Translations under genes and position numbers: made by a program
Notes under the pieces: generated by a model
Told to the model about the DNA's origin: nothing
The model's database searches: none
The model's input: the letters and a program-made list of their open reading frames with translations, nothing else
In this document: piece after piece, positions 59,187 through 64,000 of the stretch
Layout of the letters: each line of letters begins with the position of its first letter
Position numbering within the stretch: position 1 is the first letter of the stretch
NCBI RefSeq assembly: GCF_016925535.1
Contig: NZ_CP070496.1
Span: 2,232,001 to 2,296,000, forward strand
Origin: Natronoglycomyces albus
Lineage (GTDB): Bacteria > Actinomycetota > Actinomycetes > Mycobacteriales > Micromonosporaceae
Direction of reading: 5' to 3'
Length of the DNA: 64,000 bases

Positions 59187-59509
59187 CCCACAGCGGCCCT
59201 ATTGCGCCTTCAGTGGAACGTAGACCTCGAAGAGAAGCTACGCACCCGAGCGAACCAATGGTCAGGGCCGTCACGGATATCTGCGCGAAACGAGTTCGGG
59301 ACTGTATGCGCGCTGTTGCGGCGCATGGTCGATTAAACCCCGTGCGCAGGCGGGTTCGACGTTGTGCGGTCCCGATTCAGCACAGCCCGACATTTCGTGG
59401 AATCCCAGCTGCGCCCGAGGCCACATGGCCCAGCAGGCTCCGCGCGTCTCAGGACCATCCGTCTCGACAGCAGGCGAGGACGGATGTGACGAGCACGGCT
59501 GGCTGTTGC
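59187..59509. other. intergenic region without recognisable gene
   Basis: About 320 bp between two convergent genes. Frames in this stretch have no family features or start signals. Confidence 0.4.
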
Positions 59510-59668
59510 CTAGTTGGCCCCAGCTCGCCGCCGGATCGCGCTAAAGATGATCGTGCCAACGAAGAGAACGATTCCGATCAAAGCCAGCCACAGCAAGCCT
59601 TCGAAAACGAACCCGATGATCGACAACACTGCCCATGCAACGAGCAGGATAATAATGATTGTCCACAT
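59510..59668 (-). CDS. small hydrophobic membrane protein, 52 aa
   Basis: ATG 59668 to TAG 59510-59512 encodes a start MWTIIIILLVAWAVLSIIGF, a polar hinge FEGLLW and a second helix LALIGIVLFVGTIIFSAI, closing with the basic tail RRRAGAN. Two helices and a positive cytoplasmic tail match the widespread small 'hydrophobic protein' family of actinobacteria. GAGAAG precedes the start. Function unknown. Confidence 0.75.
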   Translation of the reverse strand: MWTIIIILLVAWAVLSIIGFVFEGLLWLALIGIVLFVGTIIFSAIRRRAGAN

Positions 59669-59746
59669 CTTCTCAGGTTACGCCTTTGGGGGCTTAAGCG
59701 AGGCAAATATGCTCAAAGAGCGCTACCATAAGAGTTTTCCATCCTT

Positions 59747-59796
59747 GAGGCTTATGCAAAAGGGACCATCATTATAATGTTCCCTTTTGCCTTATA
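59747..59796. repeat. short hairpin sharing the end sequence of the 33235 element
   Basis: GAGGCTTATGCAAAAGGGA (59747-59765) repeats the terminus of the 106-bp element almost exactly. GCAAAAGGGA pairs with TCCCTTTTGC (59781-59790) across a 15-nt A/T-rich loop. The core of the longer copy is missing. It also marks the change to higher GC sequence. Confidence 0.6.
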
Positions 59797-60281
59797 TGCG
59801 TGTTTTGGTGGGCCTGGCCGGGTGCTTCTCAAACCCTCGCAAGCCTCTGGTGGCGTTGATTCGCCGTGTTCTCAGGGGTGCCAAGCGTGCGAGGCCACGT
59901 CCTCCGCGACGGGAGATCGAGGATGCGCGGGGTGCGGTGGCGAAAAGTTCGCCCGTGGTTCAAACTCGTTTGAACGCCCAGAGTCGAGCGGAGTTGCCGG
60001 ACGGCTACGCGGCTGGGGTGCCCGTGCGGGAGCCGGCGGAGCGGCTCGGCGGCCATCGCGAGACGGTTCGGGCGCCTGCTCGTCACGCTGGTCTTGCTCC
60101 TCGCAACGGACCGGAGCTTCCTCAGCATATGCGCGATGAGGCCGTGGCCCCGTATGCGTCGGGTTTGTCGCTGTTGAAGGTTGGTCGGCAACTCGGGATC
60201 GGCGACGAGACGGTTCGGGCTGAGGTGCTCGCTTCCGGCGGAACCCTCCGGCCCCGGGGTCGGCACACCGTTGTCGCCTGA
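59796..60281 (+). CDS. double helix-turn-helix protein typical of mobile regions
   Basis: 161 residues from ATG 59796 (TTG 59787 also possible; the true start may be later, near 59955). The second half has two HTH-like units: SRAELPDGYAAGVPVREPAE with LGGHRETVRAPARHAG, and MRDEAVAPYASGLSLLKVGR with LGIGDETVRAEVLASGG. These match small actinobacterial proteins found near recombinases and integrases. Several hallmark residues of the first unit look worn (Pro for Ala), so it may be decaying. It opens the high-GC island. Confidence 0.6.
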   Translation: MRVLVGLAGCFSNPRKPLVALIRRVLRGAKRARPRPPRREIEDARGAVAKSSPVVQTRLNAQSRAELPDGYAAGVPVREPAERLGGHRETVRAPARHAGLAPRNGPELPQHMRDEAVAPYASGLSLLKVGRQLGIGDETVRAEVLASGGTLRPRGRHTVVA

Positions 60282-60303
60282 CGCGAACGCTCCGCGGCAA
60301 GGG

Positions 60304-60334
60304 TTCGCGCCCGCCTCGATGAGACAGGCGCGAA
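60304..60334. terminator. stem-loop after the HTH gene
   Basis: TTCGCGCC pairs with GGCGCGAA across 15 nt, between convergent reading directions. Confidence 0.5.
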
Positions 60335-60352
60335 CGGCGATGCCGGGGTGAA

Positions 60353-60745
60353 TCAGTTGCCGGAAGGGTCGCCGTCGAGCGGGTAGTCGAGCTTGGCATA
60401 GGCCTCGGCGTATGACTGCGCCGCGGCGAGCATGATCGCGTCGAGCGTGCTCGTGGTCCGTTGCTTCGCGACGTGAATCTCGACTCCGGCGTCGTGCGCC
60501 CGCCTGGGCTCGGAGAGTCCGCGGTCGAAGGCGACCCGGTAGAGGGAAACAGCTTCGTGTTCCTTGCCGAGGTAATCGTGGACGGACGCCCACTCGCACA
60601 GGGCGTCTGGATCGTCTTTCGGCGCGCTCTACGACCAGGGTTTGCATGTGGTCGAGCATCGTGTCGGGTGCGGTGTCGTCTACCGATTCCCAGAACGACG
60701 CGATCGGGCGTCCCAGTCGGCCATCCATCCCGTCAACATCTCACG
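60353..60745 (-). pseudogene. decayed tetratricopeptide-repeat protein gene
   Basis: Minus-strand pieces in different frames assemble into one TPR-family protein: REMLTGWMADWD, then RPIASFWESVDDTAPDTML and DHMQTLVVER, then after a shift near 60625 DDPDALCEWASVHDYLGKEH and EAVSLYRVAFDRGLSEPRR, ending AAAQSYAEAYAKLDYPLDGD before TGA 60353. At least two frameshifts and loss of the middle are needed. No single frame explains it. Confidence 0.65.
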
Positions 60746-60904
60746 CAGTCGATGCTCGCGCGGCGATCAGCCTGTCCCTGTCAGTGCTAGGCAACTCGGG
60801 GTTCTGGCTACCCCGCTGTAGCCCAAGCAGGGTGGATGCATGACCGGTTCGCAAGCTCTGCTGCTGGTTGGCACCGCCAGATGTTTCGGGAAGGGGAGCG
60901 CCGT

Positions 60905-62161
60905 ATGACGACCACTGTCGGTCCCGCACCTGATGCCGAGGTCGGCCAACCACCGGCTGCCGTGCCGCGGCGGAAGGCGGCGCTCGCGCTCTTCGCGTTG
61001 AGTGTCGGCGGGTTCGGGATCGGGTTGACCGAGTTCGTCATCGCCGGGCTGCTCACCGAGGTCGGCACGGATCTGGGCGTCACCATCAGCCAGGCCGGGC
61101 ACCTCGTCGGCGTCTACGCGCTCGCGGTCGTGCCCGGCGCGTTGCTCATCACCCCGTTTCTCATGCGGCGGCCCCCGAAGTACGCGCTGGCGGTGCTGCT
61201 GGCGTTCTTCGTCGTGGGGAATCTGCTCTCGGCGTGGGCGCCGACGTATGAGGTGATGATGGCGGGCCGGATCGTCGCCGCGCTCGCGCACGGCGGCTAC
61301 TTCGGCATCGGAGCAGTGCTCGCCGCCTCGCTCGTGCCCGCCTCGAAGCGGGCGTCTGCCGTGGCGGCCCTGTTCGCGGGCCTCACGATCGCGAACGTCC
61401 TCGGAGTGCCCGCGGGAGCGCTCGTGGGCCAGCAGTTCGGGTGGCGCACGGTGTTTTGGATCATCAGCGTCCTCGGCGTGGTCGCGCTGGCCGGGCTGAT
61501 CGCTCTCGTGCCGAAGACGGAGCCGGAACGGGATCAGTTGCCTGTCGTCCAGCAGTTCCGGGCCCTGGCCCGCCCGCAGGTGCTCGCCTCACTGTTGACC
61601 ACCGCGCTGGTGTTCGGCGGCATGTTCGGGGTGTTCACCTTCATCGAGCCGCTGCTGCGGGAGGTCACCGGTTATTCGGCCGCCGCGATCCCGTGGCTGC
61701 TGGTGATCTTCGGAGCGGGCCTGTTCGCGGGCAACATCCTCGGCGGCAAGGCCGCGGACAGGAACGCGGACAACGCGGTGCTGATCCTGTCGATCCTGCT
61801 GCCGATGGTGATCCTCGCCCTGGGTGCGGTCGCGGGCATGCCGGTGCCGGTCGCGATCGCGTTGTTCCTGCTCGGCCTGGTCGGCTTCGCGACCGTGCCG
61901 GGCCTGCAGGCGCGGGTGATGCGGCACGCGCAGGGGGCTGCGACCTTGGCTTCGGCGACGAACATCGCCGCGTTCAACCTCGGCAACACCATCGGCGTCA
62001 GCCTCGCCGGTGCCGCGATCGCCGCCGGCTACGGGCTAGTCAGCCCCACCATCGTGGGCGCGGGCCTCACAGTCATCGGCCTGGCGCTCATCGTCGTCGC
62101 GCGCGTCGCCGCACGGCACCGGGCTTCTTCATCGTCTCTCCACCTCACCTCGGCAACCTAG
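60905..62161 (+). CDS. MFS drug-efflux-type transporter (Cmx/arabinose-efflux group)
   Basis: 418 residues from ATG 60905 (GGGGAG upstream). Twelve helices; helix 1 LALFALSVGGFGIGLTEFVI and the helix 4-5 region VAALAHGGYFGIGAVLAASL with AGLTIANVLGVPAGALVGQQ are typical of the DHA1 group containing chloramphenicol-efflux Cmx and YdhP/AraJ. The first ~30 residues are polar. It probably exports a small toxic compound. It leads an operon-like row with the SDR (12 bp gap), esterase and last gene. GC content and codon use are higher than in the rest of the window. Confidence 0.88.
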   Translation: MTTTVGPAPDAEVGQPPAAVPRRKAALALFALSVGGFGIGLTEFVIAGLLTEVGTDLGVTISQAGHLVGVYALAVVPGALLITPFLMRRPPKYALAVLLAFFVVGNLLSAWAPTYEVMMAGRIVAALAHGGYFGIGAVLAASLVPASKRASAVAALFAGLTIANVLGVPAGALVGQQFGWRTVFWIISVLGVVALAGLIALVPKTEPERDQLPVVQQFRALARPQVLASLLTTALVFGGMFGVFTFIEPLLREVTGYSAAAIPWLLVIFGAGLFAGNILGGKAADRNADNAVLILSILLPMVILALGAVAGMPVPVAIALFLLGLVGFATVPGLQARVMRHAQGAATLASATNIAAFNLGNTIGVSLAGAAIAAGYGLVSPTIVGAGLTVIGLALIVVARVAARHRASSSSLHLTSAT

Positions 62162-62173
62162 GAAGGCTGCACC

Positions 62174-62959
62174 ATGCATCTCGATCTCGAAAGCCGCGTC
62201 ATCATCGTCACCGGCGGCACCAGCGGCATCGGCCTCGCCACCGCCCACGAACTCGCAAGCGAAGGAGCGAACGTCGTGGCAGTCGCCCGCCGCGGCCCTG
62301 GAGACGGCGTACTTCCCGCATCGGCGCACTTCGTCGCCGCCGACCTGAAAGCACCGGACGCCGCGGCCCGGGTTGTGGCGAAAACCATCGAACGGCACGG
62401 CCGTATCGATGGGCTGGTGAACAACGCCGCCCTGTTCGATACCCGCGACTCGTTCGAGGCGATCGACGACGAGCTGTGGGAGTCGACGTTCGAGGTGAAC
62501 CTGTTCGCCCTCGCCCGCCTCACCCGCGCCGTGATCCCGGCAATGCGGGACGCTGGCGGCGGAAGCATCGTGCACCTCGGCAGCGAAGCTGCCCGCATAC
62601 CCGATCCGACGATGGCCGCCTACGCCGCGTCGAAGGCGGCGGTGCTGTCGCTGTCGAAATCGCTGGCGATCGAGTACGGGCTGGCGGGTATCCGCTCGAA
62701 CGTCGTGTCACCCGGCCCGACTCGCACCGCGCTGTTCGACGCCCCGGGCGGGTTCGCCGAGCAGCTCGCCGCGCGCTTCGGCACCGACCCCGACACTGCG
62801 GTCGACCGATTCATCCGAGAGGAGCGCCGCCTGCCCACCGGCCGAATCGGCCGACCCGAGGACGTCGCCGGAGTGATCGCATACCTGCTCTCACCACAGG
62901 CGGGGCAGGTGACGGGTGCGGAGTGGTCGGTCGACGGCGGCGCACTGCGCCAAATCTGA
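62174..62959 (+). CDS. SDR family NAD(P)-dependent oxidoreductase
   Basis: 261 residues of a classical [19 protein letters not shown] is the cofactor-binding Gly motif, [10 protein letters not shown] the NNAG-like motif, and [20 protein letters not shown] with the following KAAVL gives Ser-Tyr-x3-Lys. [10 protein letters not shown] and the C-terminal [20 protein letters not shown] complete the fold. Substrate unknown. It sits in the MFS-SDR-esterase row. Confidence 0.93.
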   Translation: MHLDLESRVIIVTGGTSGIGLATAHELASEGANVVAVARRGPGDGVLPASAHFVAADLKAPDAAARVVAKTIERHGRIDGLVNNAALFDTRDSFEAIDDELWESTFEVNLFALARLTRAVIPAMRDAGGGSIVHLGSEAARIPDPTMAAYAASKAAVLSLSKSLAIEYGLAGIRSNVVSPGPTRTALFDAPGGFAEQLAARFGTDPDTAVDRFIREERRLPTGRIGRPEDVAGVIAYLLSPQAGQVTGAEWSVDGGALRQI

Positions 62960-62970
62960 CCGGACCCATC

Positions 62971-63774
62971 ATGACCACGATCACTGCCCCTGAAACGACG
63001 CTCTCCAGTGCTGTCGCATCCGATGGCGCGCCGGTGCCGCTCCTCGTGCATCGACCGGAGAGCCCGCGCGGCTGGATCGTCTGGGCGCACGGCGGTTCCT
63101 GGCAGTACGGCTCCGCTGCCGCCTGGGCGCCCGTCACCGGCGGGCTCGCATCCCTGTCGGGGTGGGCGGTCGTCTCCGTCGAGTACCGCCTCGCGCCGGA
63201 GCACCGGTTCCCGGCCGCGGTGCTCGACGTGCTTGCAGCACTCGCCTGGGCCGACCGTCGATCCGACGGGTTGCCGGTGGCCGTCGGGGGCGACAGCGCC
63301 GGCGGCACAATCGCCGCCTCCGCCGCGCTCGCCCGGCGCAATACCGGCGACCGGGTGCCGGCCCAGGTGTTGGCGTATCCGCCGCTCGATCCCGAATGCG
63401 CCCGCCCTTCCCATCGGATCGGGTCTGGCGCGTTTCCGAACCGGGAGGACCTGCGTGCGGCATGGCGACTCTGGCTGGACAGCACTCCCGAGCCGACGAT
63501 CCTGCCCACTCCACTGGAGGCTCCGAGTCTTGCTGGGCTGGCCCCGGTGTCCCTGGTCGTCGGCAGCGACGATCCGGTTCGCGACGACGTGATCGTCTAC
63601 GCCGACCAGCTCCGCGCCGACGGCATCCCCGTGACGTTGGAGGTGCTTCCCGGCGTCGGGCACGCCGACCTGCTCAGCCCTCGCAGCCGCGCGCTCGCGG
63701 CGGTGGCCGCGGCACTGTCCGAACTATCCACTCCGAGTCCTCAACCGAATCACCTGGAAGGAACCCCATCATGA
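62971..63774 (+). CDS. alpha/beta hydrolase, HSL-type esterase
   Basis: 267 residues from ATG 62971; the frame is open far upstream but that part is a shadow of the MFS and SDR genes. IVWAHGGSWQYGSA gives the HGG oxyanion motif, VAVGGDSAGGTIAAS the nucleophile Ser (GDSAGG), VVGSDDPVRDD the Asp and VLPGVGHADLL the His. VSVEYRLAPEHRFPAA is characteristic of hormone-sensitive-lipase-like carboxylesterases. It overlaps the next gene by 4 bp (ATGA). Confidence 0.9.
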   Translation: MTTITAPETTLSSAVASDGAPVPLLVHRPESPRGWIVWAHGGSWQYGSAAAWAPVTGGLASLSGWAVVSVEYRLAPEHRFPAAVLDVLAALAWADRRSDGLPVAVGGDSAGGTIAASAALARRNTGDRVPAQVLAYPPLDPECARPSHRIGSGAFPNREDLRAAWRLWLDSTPEPTILPTPLEAPSLAGLAPVSLVVGSDDPVRDDVIVYADQLRADGIPVTLEVLPGVGHADLLSPRSRALAAVAAALSELSTPSPQPNHLEGTPS

Positions 63775-64000
63775 CTACCATTCCCGTGCCGCTTGAGGCG
63801 TTGACCCGTCACTTCATCGACCTGCGGGACAGCAACCATTTCGGCCACGTCACCCGCACCGGCAAGGAGACCGCCTTCGGAGAAGCCGTCCAACTGCTCG
63901 ACGGCCCGGCCCGACAGGTGCTGGCAGAGTTCAACGAGCATCTCCTTGCCGGCACGGGGAAGATCGAGGTGACCGGTCTGCACCGTGACCAGCGTGGCGG
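63771..64000 (+). CDS. unknown protein, N-terminal part (runs off the window)
   Basis: 76 codons are visible from ATG 63771, whose ATGA overlaps the esterase stop. The start reads PVPLEALTRHFIDLRDSNHF then GHVTRTGKETAFGEAVQLLD, a soluble mixed alpha/beta sequence with no motif I recognise. Co-translation with the esterase suggests a shared pathway. Confidence 0.7.
   Translation, partial: MTTIPVPLEALTRHFIDLRDSNHFGHVTRTGKETAFGEAVQLLDGPARQVLAEFNEHLLAGTGKIEVTGLHRDQRG

Noticed and set aside
59829-60728. 299-codon minus-strand ORF
   Set aside because: Only its first ~35 codons match the decayed TPR gene; the rest is out of frame and antisense to the HTH gene.
61441-62970. Long plus-strand frame continuous with the esterase, spanning the MFS and SDR genes
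   Set aside because: It is an Arg/Gly-rich shadow of two clear genes in other frames; only the part from ATG 62971 is real.

Overview
The window reads as chromosome of a filamentous actinomycete. Genes are GC-rich but moderate for the group (roughly 60% by eye). It carries an SsgA/SsgB-like sporulation protein, a tricorn protease, an LPxTG surface protein, type VII (ESX-like) secretion substrates, a bacterial-type ProS, and many perfect stem-loops without U-tracts between convergent genes. A Glycomycetaceae-like origin would fit but cannot be proven from this sequence.

Layout. 0-6.5 kb: VOC proteins, an ECF sigma factor with a C-terminal SnoaL-like domain, a secreted endonuclease/phosphatase-fold nuclease, a P-loop kinase and a membrane protein. 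6.6-13.1 kb: a frameshifted small membrane gene, then a catabolic block (D-amino-acid dehydratase-like enzyme, RidA, KDG kinase, KDPG aldolase, N-acyl-D-amino-acid deacylase, MFS permease). This block fits uptake of an N-acyl D-amino sugar acid and its conversion to pyruvate and glyceraldehyde-3-phosphate. 13.3-19.2 kb: a secreted repeat protein, tRNA-Val(CAC) followed by an integrase remnant and a truncated, stop-interrupted gene (the scar of a lost integrated element), proS, a resolvase-like HTH scrap and a Nudix hydrolase. 19.9-25 kb: an SsgA-like gene, pta-ackA and a citrate synthase. 25-35.5 kb: small membrane protein, hotdog thioesterase, choice-of-anchor surface protein with sixteen TTDP repeats, orphan oligopeptide-binding lipoprotein, LuxR-type ATPase regulator, a 106-bp MITE-like palindrome and a secreted subtilase.

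35.8-45.9 kb (minus strand) is the highlight: a ten-gene RiPP operon of the thiazole/oxazole-modified (TOMM) type. It contains a 58-residue precursor ending in ...SSVRCGC, YcaO, two cyclodehydratase-partner proteins with Cys4 zinc sites, a SagB-type azoline dehydrogenase, an EpiD-like (HFCD) flavoprotein, two unrelated glycosyltransferases, an unknown 153-aa protein and an ABC exporter. All genes downstream of ycaO overlap by a few bases, so they are translationally chained. A 62-nt stem-loop separates the precursor from ycaO, and an AT-rich palindrome plus a CRP/GlxR-like site lie upstream. No lanthipeptide-type dehydratase or pyridine synthase is present, so this is not a classical thiopeptide cluster. 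The C-terminal Cys of the precursor matches the expected substrate of the flavoprotein. The combination predicts a glycosylated, C-terminally decarboxylated azole peptide, possibly an undescribed class.

46.2-50.4 kb: two tandem copies of a type VII secretion pair (small ~110-aa protein plus large PPE-like substrate) without any secretion machinery. 50.6-58.5 kb: an AlkZ-like winged-helix protein, a second copy of the secreted repeat protein, the tricorn protease and a TetM/OtrA-like ribosomal protection GTPase. The last is preceded by a possible leader peptide and a 168-nt palindromic element. From about 59.8 kb to the end, base composition shifts to clearly higher GC and the genes change character (HTH protein of mobile regions, decayed TPR gene, drug-type MFS, SDR, esterase). 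This is a probable horizontally acquired island that starts next to another palindromic repeat.
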